DNA of 64,000 nucleotides from Methanococcoides burtonii DSM 6242 (GTDB lineage: Archaea > Halobacteriota > Methanosarcinia > Methanosarcinales > Methanosarcinaceae): contig NC_007955.1 of assembly GCF_000013725.1 (NCBI RefSeq), forward strand, positions 1,271,579 through 1,335,578, written 5' to 3'. Of the stretch, positions 1 to 9,305 are shown one piece after another (positions within the stretch are counted from its first letter, which is position 1; the number at the start of each line of letters is the position of its first letter). The translations under genes and the position numbers were made by a program. The notes beneath the pieces were generated by a model that saw only the letters and a list, made by a program, of their open reading frames with translations, made no database searches and was not told the DNA's origin.

Positions 1-401
1 ACCTACCACATATAAACATACAAAATATATCCTGAAATAAAGATGAAAGATGTATGGAATAGCCAATAAATATATATGCGATTATTTTTACTTTTTACGA
101 AGTTGGGTCTTTTGTAGCAGGAGGAATTGAGAATGCAGCCTTTATTATGATCAAGCGCAGTTATCAGACAGATAACATGCCAAACTTATCTTTGCAAAAA
201 ATATTCAGCCTGAATAACAACTTACAGAAAAAGTTGCACTAATATTCACAAAGACAGTCAAATGTTGCATCTTAAGGAATTCCATTATATGCATCCACCC
301 ATATAAACATTGACATCAAGAATCACCTGCTAATTACTTGAATATCAAACGCAAATAAATATCAGCTAAAAAAACGACTAAATCAAAAAAATTGCAGGAC
401 A
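1..401. other. Intergenic region without a recognised gene
   Basis: No convincing gene is visible. There are two TATA-like stretches on the plus strand (around 7-16 and 300-309). A very good ribosome binding site, AGGAGG, lies at about 119-124 before an ATG at 133, but that frame stops after five codons (TGA). It could be a leader peptide or the broken start of a lost gene; nothing downstream resembles a known family. The 3' end of ahcY begins at 402. Confidence 0.5.
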
Positions 402-1637
402 TTATGTCCCGCAATCCCATCCTTCCATATATTCGGTCTGATGAGGTTCAAGTTTATCAATTTCAATGCCCATTGATTTTAATTTCAATTCAGCAACATA
501 CATATCAAGATCATGCGGAACAGGATGTACACCATTCTCAAGTTTGGTCTCAGCAATATATTTGACACATAGTGCCTGATTTGCAAAGCTCATATCCATG
601 ACCTCTGCAGGATGACCATCGCCTGCTGCAAGATTAACAAGTCTACCATCTGCAAGAACATTAATCCTCTTACCCGCAACATTGTACTCCTTGATATTTT
701 TCCTGACCGTCCTTACAGAACTGGCCATGGCAGTCAGCTCTTCAAGATTGATCTCCACATTGAAGTGACCTGAATTTGCAAGAATTGCACCATCTTTCAT
801 TACCTCAAAATGCTTCTTTGAAAGGATATCGACATTACCCGTAGTTGTGACGAATATATCACCATACTTTGCAGCCTCGGCCATAGACATAACACGGTGA
901 CCATCCATACGAGCCTCGAGTGCACGTATAGGGTCGATCTCTGTCACAATGACATCCGCACCAAGTCCTGAAGCACGCAGGGAAACACCCTTACCACACC
1001 AACCATATCCACCTATAACAACGGTCTTTCCAGCAACCAGAAGATTGGTGGTCCTCATAATACCATCCCATGATGACTGACCTGTACCATACCTATTATC
1101 GAAAAGGAATTTAGTCATTGCATCGTTTACTGCAACAACAGGCATCTTCAATGCCCCATCCTTTTCCATTGCCTTAAGCCTGTGAATACCAGTAGTTGTT
1201 TCCTCACAACCACCAAAAATATCAGAGAGCAGATCTGTGCGCTCAGTATGGAGTTTGAAGATAAGGTCTGCACCATCATCAATGGTGATATCAGGCTTCA
1301 TATCAAGCACTTTATCGATTGCCTCATAATATTCATCACTGCAGCAATCATACTTTGCATAGCAGTTGATATTATCACGCGTATTGAGAGCTGCTGAAAC
1401 ATCATCCTGTGTGCTCAACGGATTACAACCTGTGATAGTCACTTCAGCACCACCTATGGCAAGTGCCTCAACAAGAGCAGCTGTCTTTGCTTCGACATGC
1501 AAAGCCATTGCGATCTTATGCCCTTTCAAAGGCTGTTCACGTTCGAAATTCTCCCGAATGATAGAAAGAACAGGCATGTGACTGCGCACCCACCCGATCT
1601 TCATGTCACCGGATTCTATCAAATCTTTATCACTCAT
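402..1637 (-). CDS. ahcY: S-adenosylhomocysteine / S-inosylhomocysteine hydrolase
   Basis: 411 aa, close to the short archaeal form of the family. It hydrolyses S-adenosylhomocysteine, or in methanogens probably S-inosylhomocysteine, to homocysteine and the nucleoside, relieving product inhibition of methyltransferases. The NAD-binding segment VVIGGYGWCGKG (about residues 208-219) and the following TEIDPIRALEARMDG motif are clear. The ATG at 1637 has GGAG eight bases upstream. It lies 48 bp downstream of the deaminase gene dadD on the same strand, which favours the inosyl route: deamination first, then hydrolysis. The substrate preference is inferred from methanogen biochemistry, not visible in the sequence. 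Confidence 0.95.
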   Translation of the reverse strand: MSDKDLIESGDMKIGWVRSHMPVLSIIRENFEREQPLKGHKIAMALHVEAKTAALVEALAIGGAEVTITGCNPLSTQDDVSAALNTRDNINCYAKYDCCSDEYYEAIDKVLDMKPDITIDDGADLIFKLHTERTDLLSDIFGGCEETTTGIHRLKAMEKDGALKMPVVAVNDAMTKFLFDNRYGTGQSSWDGIMRTTNLLVAGKTVVIGGYGWCGKGVSLRASGLGADVIVTEIDPIRALEARMDGHRVMSMAEAAKYGDIFVTTTGNVDILSKKHFEVMKDGAILANSGHFNVEINLEELTAMASSVRTVRKNIKEYNVAGKRINVLADGRLVNLAAGDGHPAEVMDMSFANQALCVKYIAETKLENGVHPVPHDLDMYVAELKLKSMGIEIDKLEPHQTEYMEGWDCGT

Positions 1638-1685
1638 CTTTAGATCTCCAGTATAAATTTAAATATTGCATAAGGCGGAAACACA

Positions 1686-2990
1686 TCAATTCTTGGCATC
1701 TACCCTTGAAACCAGATCAGAAGCCGCCTGTTTTGCATCATTGATGACCTGTTGCTCATTCATGCAGAGCACTTTACGCTCATCCATAAGTACAACACCA
1801 TTTACAATAGTGGTCCTCACGTCATTTCCAGTTGCTGAATATACCAATTGAGAAGGCACATCGAACAAAGGAGAAAGGTGTGCTTTATTCATATCAATAA
1901 TAATGACATCAGCATTATAATCTTTCCTTAACACCCCACTATTGATATCAAGTGCTTTTGCACCATTGACAGTAGCCATCTCAAGCACCTGCTTTGCAGG
2001 AAGTGCAGTAGGGTCCATGGTATCCACCTTCTGCAACAATGCAGCAGTCTTCATCTCATCGAACATATCAAGATTATTATTTGAAGCACAACCATCAGTA
2101 CCAAGACAGACATTCGCCCCTTTATCAAGCAACTTCATAACCGGTGCAACACCAGATGCCAGCTTCATATTACTCACCGGATTATGGGCGATATTGACAT
2201 TATTATCAGCCAGAATATCCATATCCCCATCTGAAAGCCAGATACAATGTGCTGCGAGGACACCCGGACCAAAGAAATCAATAGTATCCAGCATATTCAC
2301 AGAGCACATACCATACTGCTCTTTCATCTGATTCAGTTCAGCTTCTGTCTCAAGCACATGAATATGGATCTTTACATTATCCGCAATTGCCTGCTCTTTT
2401 ACTTTTGAAAGGAATTCTTTTGAACAGGTATTCGGCGCATGAGGCCCATACATAACAGATATTCTACCCTCTGCTTTACCATTCCACTCTTTTACAAATT
2501 CCCTTCCCTTTTTAAGTTCGTTTGTTCCCTTCTCATCATCCCAAAGCTCGATCATACCGTAGGAAAGAGCTGCCCGCAGGCCACATTCTTCCACGGCCTT
2601 ACCGACCTCTTCCATAAAGAAATACATATCAGCAAAAGCAATAGTTCCACTCTTTATCATTTCCAGACATGCAAGACGGGTACCGGCAAGTACATCAGAA
2701 GCAGTAAGTTCTGCCTCAGCAGGCCAAATGTGTTCTTGGAGCCATTGCGCAAGCGGGAGATCATCTGCATAACCTCTGAAAAGCGTCATGCCTGCATGAG
2801 TATGTGTATTCACAAAACCCGGCATAACAACGCCACCTTGTGCATCGATAACAGTATTCGCCGTTGCAGACGTAGTTTCTGCGACTTCAACGATCTTTCC
2901 ACCCTCTATAACCACGACACCATTTGGAATATCATCAACCTCAGGGTCCATTGTCAGGACATAACCGTTCTTAATTATGATATCAGCCAT
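1686..2990 (-). CDS. dadD: 5'-deoxyadenosine/S-adenosylhomocysteine deaminase (amidohydrolase)
   Basis: 434 aa from the ATG at 2990, which begins MADIIIKNGYVLTMDPE. An upstream in-frame start at 3044 would overlap the preceding HD gene and is less likely. Amidohydrolase metal ligands are visible: NTHTHAGMTLFRG near the N-terminus, GPHAPNTCS in the middle, AAHCIW, and LGTDGCASNNNLDMFDEM in the C-terminal half. The family (MTA/SAH deaminase, DadD in Methanocaldococcus) deaminates 5'-deoxyadenosine, methylthioadenosine and S-adenosylhomocysteine, by-products of SAM enzymes. Pairing with ahcY supports SAH salvage via S-inosylhomocysteine. The gene starts 16 bp after the HD hydrolase stop, so the two are probably cotranscribed. 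Confidence 0.9.
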   Translation of the reverse strand: MADIIIKNGYVLTMDPEVDDIPNGVVVIEGGKIVEVAETTSATANTVIDAQGGVVMPGFVNTHTHAGMTLFRGYADDLPLAQWLQEHIWPAEAELTASDVLAGTRLACLEMIKSGTIAFADMYFFMEEVGKAVEECGLRAALSYGMIELWDDEKGTNELKKGREFVKEWNGKAEGRISVMYGPHAPNTCSKEFLSKVKEQAIADNVKIHIHVLETEAELNQMKEQYGMCSVNMLDTIDFFGPGVLAAHCIWLSDGDMDILADNNVNIAHNPVSNMKLASGVAPVMKLLDKGANVCLGTDGCASNNNLDMFDEMKTAALLQKVDTMDPTALPAKQVLEMATVNGAKALDINSGVLRKDYNADVIIIDMNKAHLSPLFDVPSQLVYSATGNDVRTTIVNGVVLMDERKVLCMNEQQVINDAKQAASDLVSRVDAKN

Positions 2991-3006
2991 ATGATCACTA
3001 TACCTA

Positions 3007-3645
3007 TTATTTGTACGATGTTTCGGACCTAAGTGCATCAACATATTGATGCATCACCTTAATCCGGCCCTCTGCAATCCTCTTTGCAGCCATAGTATTT
3101 AAGCCATTCATTATCTTAAAAGGTTTCATTTGCATATATTCAGCAAACCCATCCAGAGGATCTGTCGCATAAGCATTCCGTGATGAACTTTTCTCGATCC
3201 CACTGGAATGTTTCAAACTACGCAGAGCGCCCATCGACATTACCGCTCTGAATATCCCGATAGCTCCAAGAGCATCGATACGATCAGCATCCTGCAATAT
3301 CTGCCCCTCCAGCGATCCTGCCATATTCCCGCGACTGAACCTGTGCGTGCAAATACATGAAACAACATGATCAACAACAGAAGGATCAAGGCCTTCCTTC
3401 ATGAGAAGGTCATGCGCTATCTCAGCACTATGCACAGCATGATCGCCACCTTCACGATGCTCTTTCACCACACCCACATCATGAAGCAAAGCTGCAAGAC
3501 GTATAACCTGAAGGTCACCACCTTCTTCAGCCTGTATGAGCATACAAGTGGACTCAACGCGTTCGATATGAGACATCTCGTGAGAGCTCGGCTCATCAGC
3601 AAGCACATCTGCAACGAATTGACGTGTCTTTTCAATAAGGGTCAT
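3007..3645 (-). CDS. HD superfamily hydrolase
   Basis: 212 aa from the ATG at 3645, preceded by GTGAGGT five to ten bases upstream; the gene overlaps the 3' end of the PPS gene by 14 bp. The HD-domain signature is clear: H in SSHEMSHIERV, the LAALLHDVGVV doublet, GGDHAVHSAEIA and DADRIDALGAIGIFRA. Such proteins are metal-dependent phosphohydrolases of nucleotides or similar compounds; the substrate cannot be read from sequence. It sits between CoA synthesis and SAH salvage genes and is probably translated by coupling to the upstream gene. Confidence 0.8.
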   Translation of the reverse strand: MTLIEKTRQFVADVLADEPSSHEMSHIERVESTCMLIQAEEGGDLQVIRLAALLHDVGVVKEHREGGDHAVHSAEIAHDLLMKEGLDPSVVDHVVSCICTHRFSRGNMAGSLEGQILQDADRIDALGAIGIFRAVMSMGALRSLKHSSGIEKSSSRNAYATDPLDGFAEYMQMKPFKIMNGLNTMAAKRIAEGRIKVMHQYVDALRSETSYK

Positions 3646-4417
3646 GCCTAACCTCACTATCCATAATAATAGTATCAAGCCCATCGCGGATCTCACGAAC
3701 AGCTTCTGACAATGTCCTTTCATTGTCATATTCTTTTATAATATTTTTAATTTCAAAAGGAGTAAGCTCTTTTAGTTCAGTTGCAAGCCCAACCATATTT
3801 CCAAGAGCTCTGACAACATTATCAACAATTGTTACACTTGCAGTTCGGGACGTACGTGACATCGGGTTCAGATCTATGGCAATAACGGTCTTGCCCATAT
3901 CAACAAGCTTCTGACACCTATCACCGTCCTCAAGAGGAACAAGAACGACATCAGCTTTGTAAATACCATCCGAGTCCACGATCGCTCTGCCATGATCCAG
4001 AGAAAGCCTTGCATCCCCCTTTCCACCAAGCACCTCAGAAGCACCCTTTTGCTTAAGATGAGAAATGATACGAGCTACACGTTCATCACTGCGGTGGAAC
4101 AGATTCACTTCAAGCGGAGCACCGACCATTTCAGAAAGTTCCACAAGGGACTCCGGCACAAGGGCCGCAGCATTTCCATTAACAGAAAGAATAGGATATT
4201 CAGCAAGCAGCAGCATACATACCGCCACTTTTTCTGCAAAAAAAGCAGAGGTAGTGGTCCTCTCACCAACAAGGTAATCGAAACACTCCCCTCTGCCCTG
4301 TGCAACCAGTCCCTGCTGACTGGTAATTCCAATATCCACACCCTCGACGATCCGCTCCCTTGTCATAAGGGAAGCGTAGCGAGGGTGATCTTTAGGAATA
4401 TCACTCATATTTACCAC
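3632..4417 (-). CDS. 4-phosphopantoate--beta-alanine ligase (archaeal PPS)
   Basis: 261 aa. Archaea replace bacterial PanC/PanK with pantoate kinase followed by this ATP-dependent ligase, which joins 4-phosphopantoate and beta-alanine to 4'-phosphopantothenate. The family pattern is seen in IPKDHPRYASLMTRERIVEG at the N-terminus, LSVNGNAAALVPE around residue 80, LFHRSDERV, and IAIDLNPMSRTSRTASVTIVDN in the C-terminal third. Pantoate kinase and coaBC lie just upstream on the same strand, with an SPFH gene between. It starts 5 bp after the SPFH stop codon and overlaps the HD gene by 14 bp. Confidence 0.92.
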   Translation of the reverse strand: MVNMSDIPKDHPRYASLMTRERIVEGVDIGITSQQGLVAQGRGECFDYLVGERTTTSAFFAEKVAVCMLLLAEYPILSVNGNAAALVPESLVELSEMVGAPLEVNLFHRSDERVARIISHLKQKGASEVLGGKGDARLSLDHGRAIVDSDGIYKADVVLVPLEDGDRCQKLVDMGKTVIAIDLNPMSRTSRTASVTIVDNVVRALGNMVGLATELKELTPFEIKNIIKEYDNERTLSEAVREIRDGLDTIIMDSEVRHDPY

Positions 4418-4422
4418 ATATC

Positions 4423-5373
4423 TTACGCGGTAGCATCAAGGATAATTCCCTGATCCGAAGGCACTATCAAAGTCTGCACTTCCTGACTCTCAAGCATCTG
4501 GATGTACTTGTAGTTGATAAGTTTCGGGTTCTTTGAAAGTTCTTGATTGACCAGACGCAAAGCCTCTGCCTCACCTGTTGCCTCAACGATCGTAGCATTT
4601 GCAATACCATTAGCTTCGATGATCCTTCTTTCAGCTTCGAGCTGCTCTTTCTGTTTCACGAAGATCATCCTCTGAGCATCCTGATCCGCCTGAAGCTTGG
4701 ATTCAATAGCATCAGCGATCTTTGTTGGAAGCTGGACATTCCTGAGCAGAACCTCTTCAACTATTATACCATCGCCAACAAGAGCCTTTTCCATCTCCAA
4801 CTGCATTTCAGTAGCCACAAGGTCCCTTTGCTCACCATATATAGCCATGGCAGTTTGACCGGAAACAACTTCCCTTATAACTGATTTGATAGTAGGTCTG
4901 ATGATCTTCTGTGCATAAGAAGTACCCAGTTTTGAATGAACAACGCTTGCATCATCTGCAACAAGCCTGTACCTGACAGAGATATCAAGCCCTAGCGTCA
5001 AGCCCTCATTGGTCAATGCGTTTATCTGGTCATCTCCGACAACTTCACCTTCTGCAGCTCTGCCACTCATTGTATACATCTCGCTCCTGACAGAATACTT
5101 TGTAACGCTTATCCAGGGAGGTACAATATGCAAACCTTCGCCAAGTTCATCATCCATTACACCACCGAACTGACTGAACTTCACTCCGACCTGTCCTGCA
5201 CCAACTGAAACGAATATAGATCCGAACACTGCCGAAAAGATCAGCAATATCACAAGAACTATTGCACCACCACGAAGGATGTTTGCCACCATTGGAGGGA
5301 TATTAATCTCCGGCATCTGTGGGTCTTTAGTACGTTTTGGGCCTTTAGGATCCCAATCATCTTCCATTACCAT
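4423..5373 (-). CDS. SPFH/prohibitin-family membrane protein
   Basis: 316 aa. One membrane segment (about residues 32-54) is followed by a prohibitin-like SPFH domain (GAGQVGVKFSQFGGVMDDEL onward) and a charged helical region rich in E, K and R (about 215-270). Such proteins oligomerise at membranes and often act with membrane proteases; nothing here gives a specific role. GGAG lies eight bases before the ATG at 5373, and a TATA box lies further upstream. Its position between pantoate kinase and PPS is probably only shared transcription with PPS, not evidence of a CoA function. Confidence 0.85.
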   Translation of the reverse strand: MVMEDDWDPKGPKRTKDPQMPEINIPPMVANILRGGAIVLVILLIFSAVFGSIFVSVGAGQVGVKFSQFGGVMDDELGEGLHIVPPWISVTKYSVRSEMYTMSGRAAEGEVVGDDQINALTNEGLTLGLDISVRYRLVADDASVVHSKLGTSYAQKIIRPTIKSVIREVVSGQTAMAIYGEQRDLVATEMQLEMEKALVGDGIIVEEVLLRNVQLPTKIADAIESKLQADQDAQRMIFVKQKEQLEAERRIIEANGIANATIVEATGEAEALRLVNQELSKNPKLINYKYIQMLESQEVQTLIVPSDQGIILDATA

Positions 5374-5410
5374 AATCTTTGCTCCTTTTTTATAAAATAA
5401 AACTGAATTC

Positions 5411-5425
5411 GAATATATATATAGT
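5411..5425 (-). promoter_or_regulatory. TATA box of the SPFH-PPS-HD-dadD-ahcY unit
   Basis: On the minus strand this reads CTATATATATATTC, about 40 bp upstream of the SPFH ATG and in the 93-bp gap after pantoate kinase. It is the only sizeable gap in the block and is therefore the likely start of the second transcript. Confidence 0.5.
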
Positions 5426-5466
5426 TGTTAGGTATTCTTCAATGTTGCGAACAAAATACCCTGAGA

Positions 5467-6348
5467 TCAAACATCCAAAGGAAGGAGATTGCAAGAGCCA
5501 ACATTGTAGGTAAGGACATCACCGAACTCCTTAAGGGATAACATAATATCCATTTTAGAAGCCGCTCCTGAAATCGCAAAAATTGTGTCACCCAGCATTG
5601 CCTGAGAAGACATACCACCAATAGCATTCACAGATTCGATAGCATCCAACAGATGCTCACTTGCAAGCCCACATCTTAATGTGAACTGTTTAGAAAGTTG
5701 CATGAAATTCTCCAGCGTAGGCCTTGAAAGCAATGAATGCAAAGCTTCCCTGCCAGCAGAATTTATCTCACGCATAATAGCACTGTCCTCAAGAATAGAA
5801 CCGGTGGAGAGTTCACCCAACACAACACAGAAGATCTCGAAAGGAGGAGATGGGACCCTGTCAAGCTTACCATACGGAGGGCAGCCTGCAGACAGACGGA
5901 TGGGTATCCCACCCTGTGACTGACCTTCAACATCACCCATCCCACTTCCATTCGTGACCTCTGCAATATGAGCGGTCTCTAACAACTGATTGGAAGTAAG
6001 ATCCAGAGAGAAGGCTTCGTTCAATGCATATGCCACGCTCAGTGCACCAGCTGCTGAAGCACCAAAACCACAGCCTATCGGAATAGAGGAAGTGCAACTT
6101 ACCCTGACCGGGAAATCAACTAATTTATCTACAACAGCCCTTGTGGTCTCTGCTAACACAGGGATACCATCAAGGATGATCTCCGTCCTACCCATACTTT
6201 CAGAAACGGTGGTCTCAATACCCCCATCAAGAACAAGACCGCAGCCGGTAGAACCTCGCTTTTGAGGCAGAGGGTCATCGTGGATCTCAAAAAAACCGGT
6301 AATGTGTCCCGGAGCAAAAGCCCTGCCTACATGACCCTTAGTTGACAT
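5467..6348 (-). CDS. Pantoate kinase (GHMP family)
   Basis: 293 aa. It phosphorylates pantoate to 4-phosphopantoate in the archaeal CoA pathway. The GHMP ATP-binding loop is visible as PIGCGFGASAAGALSVAYAL (about residues 88-107), preceded by the family N-terminus RAFAPGHITGFFEIHDDP. The start ATG at 6348 has AAGGGA upstream and overlaps the end of coaBC by 11 bp, so coaBC and this gene are translationally coupled. With coaBC and PPS it supplies three consecutive steps of CoA synthesis. Confidence 0.92.
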   Translation of the reverse strand: MSTKGHVGRAFAPGHITGFFEIHDDPLPQKRGSTGCGLVLDGGIETTVSESMGRTEIILDGIPVLAETTRAVVDKLVDFPVRVSCTSSIPIGCGFGASAAGALSVAYALNEAFSLDLTSNQLLETAHIAEVTNGSGMGDVEGQSQGGIPIRLSAGCPPYGKLDRVPSPPFEIFCVVLGELSTGSILEDSAIMREINSAGREALHSLLSRPTLENFMQLSKQFTLRCGLASEHLLDAIESVNAIGGMSSQAMLGDTIFAISGAASKMDIMLSLKEFGDVLTYNVGSCNLLPLDV

Positions 6349-7582
6349 TTAATTCCCTTTTAGTCAACATATCTTCTATGTTATCCGCCAATGCTTCAGC
6401 GATCAGCCTTTTGTTCCCACTGACATGAGTTATCTCACCATTCTCAGCTGGTATTATGTAGACATCGTTATCAATTGTACCCATACCGCTGGTACCTACC
6501 TCATTGGCCACGACCATATCCAGATCCGCATCCTTCATCGAATCTTTTGCCCGGGCAATAAGCTCATCTTCAGAAATGTATGCCTCTGCCTTGAAACCTA
6601 TTAAAGAGATGTAAGGATAAGCATCACGCACCTCACGTATCAGTTTGCGGGTACTTCTGAACTTCAATGAGATGTCGCCGCCGGACTTGATCTTATCGTC
6701 CATGGCATCAATGGTATAATCAGAAATTGCTGCCGCACTTATAAGCATGTCATAATCGTGTTCGAGTTCCTTTAATGTGGCATCCACCATCTGACCGGCA
6801 CTTTCCACAAGTATCTCCCTGATACCATCGAGATCGAGCTTCCCCTTGTGGACCACAGTAACATCTGCGCCCCTCCGATAAAATTCCAGTGCTATCTCCC
6901 TGCCAGTAGTGCCTGAAGAACGATTGGTGATTATTCTTATAGGGTCAATGGATTCTGCGGTCGCCCCACTTGTAATAAGCACTTTTTTACCAAAAAGGAC
7001 ACTACTCCCAAGAACACGCTCCACAGCAAGTACTATCTGCTCGTTCGATGCGATCTTCGCAATACCCTCACTAAGATGAGGGCCAACAAATGAAATATCC
7101 CAGCCCTTTAGCTTATCGATGTTTTCCATCACTGCCGGATGTTCATACATGGAATTATGCATAGCAGGTACAATTATTACCGGAATGCCGGAACCTATGG
7201 CGGTAGTCGCAAAAGTAGTTACAGGAGTGTCATCAACCCCAACTGCCATCTTACCAATAGTGTTAGCAGTTGCCGGTGCTATCAGTAGAAGATCGGCACA
7301 ACCTTCAGCACCACAGAACTTCACATGTTCGACCTCACCGGCAAGGTCAGTGATCACTTCATGCCCTGTTGCATAATGAAGTGCATCCTTATGGATTATA
7401 TGCTGTGCAGCCTCGCTCATCACGCCATATACATCTGCACCATTACGGATCAGTTCACGTGCAAGTTCTATGACCCGTACTGCACCTATACTGCCTGTTA
7501 CTGCAAGAACTATCGTCTTTCCGGAAAGAGAGGCACTTTTCTGCCCCTTTATCCACATGGTAGGATGGTGTGAAGTATTCAT
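6338..7582 (-). CDS. coaBC: Bifunctional phosphopantothenoylcysteine decarboxylase / phosphopantothenate-cysteine ligase
   Basis: 414 aa, the usual length. The N-terminal flavoprotein decarboxylase domain carries LAVTGSIGAVRVIELAREL and the PATANTIGKMAVGVDDTP substrate loop; the C-terminal ligase domain begins near KKVLITSGATAESIDPIR (about residue 200). It makes 4'-phosphopantetheine from 4'-phosphopantothenate and cysteine. No Shine-Dalgarno precedes the ATG at 7582, and an AT-rich TATA-like element lies about 25 bp upstream, so the transcript may be leaderless. An alternative ATG at 7558 also lacks a binding site. The gene is divergent from the release-factor-like gene at 7669. Confidence 0.93.
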   Translation of the reverse strand: MNTSHHPTMWIKGQKSASLSGKTIVLAVTGSIGAVRVIELARELIRNGADVYGVMSEAAQHIIHKDALHYATGHEVITDLAGEVEHVKFCGAEGCADLLLIAPATANTIGKMAVGVDDTPVTTFATTAIGSGIPVIIVPAMHNSMYEHPAVMENIDKLKGWDISFVGPHLSEGIAKIASNEQIVLAVERVLGSSVLFGKKVLITSGATAESIDPIRIITNRSSGTTGREIALEFYRRGADVTVVHKGKLDLDGIREILVESAGQMVDATLKELEHDYDMLISAAAISDYTIDAMDDKIKSGGDISLKFRSTRKLIREVRDAYPYISLIGFKAEAYISEDELIARAKDSMKDADLDMVVANEVGTSGMGTIDNDVYIIPAENGEITHVSGNKRLIAEALADNIEDMLTKRELNVN

Positions 7583-7668
7583 CAGATGGAGTTTGTATTC
7601 TAATAATAAGTACCTTACTGAATGTTTAAAGAATATATGACAGATTTTTTATTTATGGAGAACTTAAC

Positions 7669-8688
7669 TTGAGTCAAATGGACAATAAGAAAAAAGTGGT
7701 AGAGAACCTGAACTCGATATTCAACCGTTATTCAGGAAAAGAAAAGTTAGAAAATGAGATAGAGAAGCTGCAGTCACATCTACTTGAGATGGAGATAGAC
7801 AAAACGCGACTTGAAAAGAACGAAAATAACACTAAAAAGGCCATTGCTGCAAAACAGGAAGCTGAACAGAAACTGAATGAGGCTACTGTCCGTGTAGAAA
7901 CGCTTTCATACCAACTTGAAGAGCTAAAGAACAAAGGAACGAATGAGAACTCATTTACCCTTATTGAAGAGATATCACCAACAATTTTTGAACCTTACAT
8001 CGAAAGATTAGCATCCATAAATTCCGGCAACGATTCATTCATCACTGCATACATTACACATAAGCAGATGCAGACCAACGAGATACAGACAAAACTTGCA
8101 AACCATCTCGACCAGGATACATTGCAGTTGCTCAAAAAGATAAATACCAATACTGGATATGTGTTATTCTACGATAATATGAAACTGGTCTGCGAGGTAA
8201 TAGTACCACCCATCCCCATAACCAAAAGTTCATTGGAGATCGCAGGATCGTTCAATGTAGAACCACTTACAAAGCTGTTAGCCCGGGAAATGACCGTCTG
8301 TGTACTTGCGACACATGCAGGAGAATCACTTATAGGAATATCATCAGATAAGAACATCTTTGACGAAGATATGGTCATCAGAAGCAGCGTCAAGGCAAAA
8401 CACACAAAGGGCGGATTTAGCCAAAGACGTTTTGAGAGACTTCGGGATGAAGATATTTCACACCACGCAGATAAAGTCAGAAGTGCACTAAAAGATCTGC
8501 TTTCAAACTCGATAGCGGAAATCGACATGATGTTCCTTTGCGGCGATATTGTCCTTGCTGAACATATAGTAGATGAGATGAATCTAGAGATACCGTTGAT
8601 GGTAAGGAATATTGACGCAAGGATAGAAAAACATGATACTGACAATATTCTGAGAAGTATTTTTAGTTGCCGTCGTTATAGATTATGA
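7669..8688 (+). CDS. Vms1-like peptidyl-tRNA release factor (VLRF1-type)
   Basis: 339 aa from a TTG at 7669, which has GGAG eight bases upstream; the ATG at 7678 is too far from that site. An N-terminal coiled coil (about residues 5-90, heptads of L/E/K) precedes an eRF1-fold domain. The segment KHTKGGFSQRRFERLRDEDI (about 245-264) matches the GGxxQ-type catalytic loop of the Vms1/ANKZF1-like release factors, which cleave peptidyl-tRNA on stalled ribosomes. The function is inferred from this motif and the fold order. It overlaps the next gene by 4 bp (ATGA). Confidence 0.72.
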   Translation: MSQMDNKKKVVENLNSIFNRYSGKEKLENEIEKLQSHLLEMEIDKTRLEKNENNTKKAIAAKQEAEQKLNEATVRVETLSYQLEELKNKGTNENSFTLIEEISPTIFEPYIERLASINSGNDSFITAYITHKQMQTNEIQTKLANHLDQDTLQLLKKINTNTGYVLFYDNMKLVCEVIVPPIPITKSSLEIAGSFNVEPLTKLLAREMTVCVLATHAGESLIGISSDKNIFDEDMVIRSSVKAKHTKGGFSQRRFERLRDEDISHHADKVRSALKDLLSNSIAEIDMMFLCGDIVLAEHIVDEMNLEIPLMVRNIDARIEKHDTDNILRSIFSCRRYRL

Positions 8689-9275
8689 GAGATGTTCACA
8701 TGATAGAGCCGGAAGAACTCGAAGGGATAGTAGATGCCCTTGGTGCAGCAACTCATGAAGAAGTGATCAGCATTGTAAAAGAGCTTGCTTATGAAAGGGA
8801 TGAAGATGAGCCTTTAAACGAAGAAATTGAAAAAATGTGTGAAAAAGCTGTTTCCGAGAATCTTCTTGAGACCATTTCTTCAGAAGAGCTAAGTGTAGAA
8901 TGTGAGACATGTGAAGAGTGTATGGAATTCTATATCCTTGGACCAAATGCATTTCCTGAGTATCCATTCGAACTCAGCGAAGTAATAGATATATTAAAGC
9001 TGGACAGACGTGAAGTCGATTCGGAAAAGCTCAAGCAGATATATTCCGAAAGACTAAAGACAAGACTCACTGAACTCAGGTACAATATAGACAAATATTC
9101 GAAAAATGTGGAAGGTATTCTGGACATTCCGACACTTGAACGTCAATACAGCGAGCTTCTGAATGTTTACTACGATTATGATTCATGGCTCGAAGGCGGT
9201 ATTGCAGATATGGAGAACGACATATTAGCTCTTAGTAAACAGATTGATTCCCTTGGTAAAGCACAAGATATTTGA
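8685..9275 (+). CDS. Conserved acidic protein with CxxCxxC motif, function unknown
   Basis: 196 aa. I do not recognise a named family. The protein is acidic, with a cysteine cluster CETCEECMEF (about residues 74-83) that could bind a metal, and a C-terminal helical region (about 110-190) with coiled-coil character. The start ATG overlaps the stop of the release-factor-like gene (ATGA), so translation is coupled and a role near ribosome rescue is a reasonable guess but only a guess. The RlmE-like gene follows 30 bp later. Confidence 0.7.
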   Translation: MRDVHMIEPEELEGIVDALGAATHEEVISIVKELAYERDEDEPLNEEIEKMCEKAVSENLLETISSEELSVECETCEECMEFYILGPNAFPEYPFELSEVIDILKLDRREVDSEKLKQIYSERLKTRLTELRYNIDKYSKNVEGILDIPTLERQYSELLNVYYDYDSWLEGGIADMENDILALSKQIDSLGKAQDI

Positions 9276-9305
9276 TGTTTGCATGCGATGAAAGGTCAGA
9301 TAGAC

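Noticed and set aside
4105-4341. Minus-strand frame inside the PPS gene
   Set aside because: Out-of-frame shadow of the ligase gene on the same strand.
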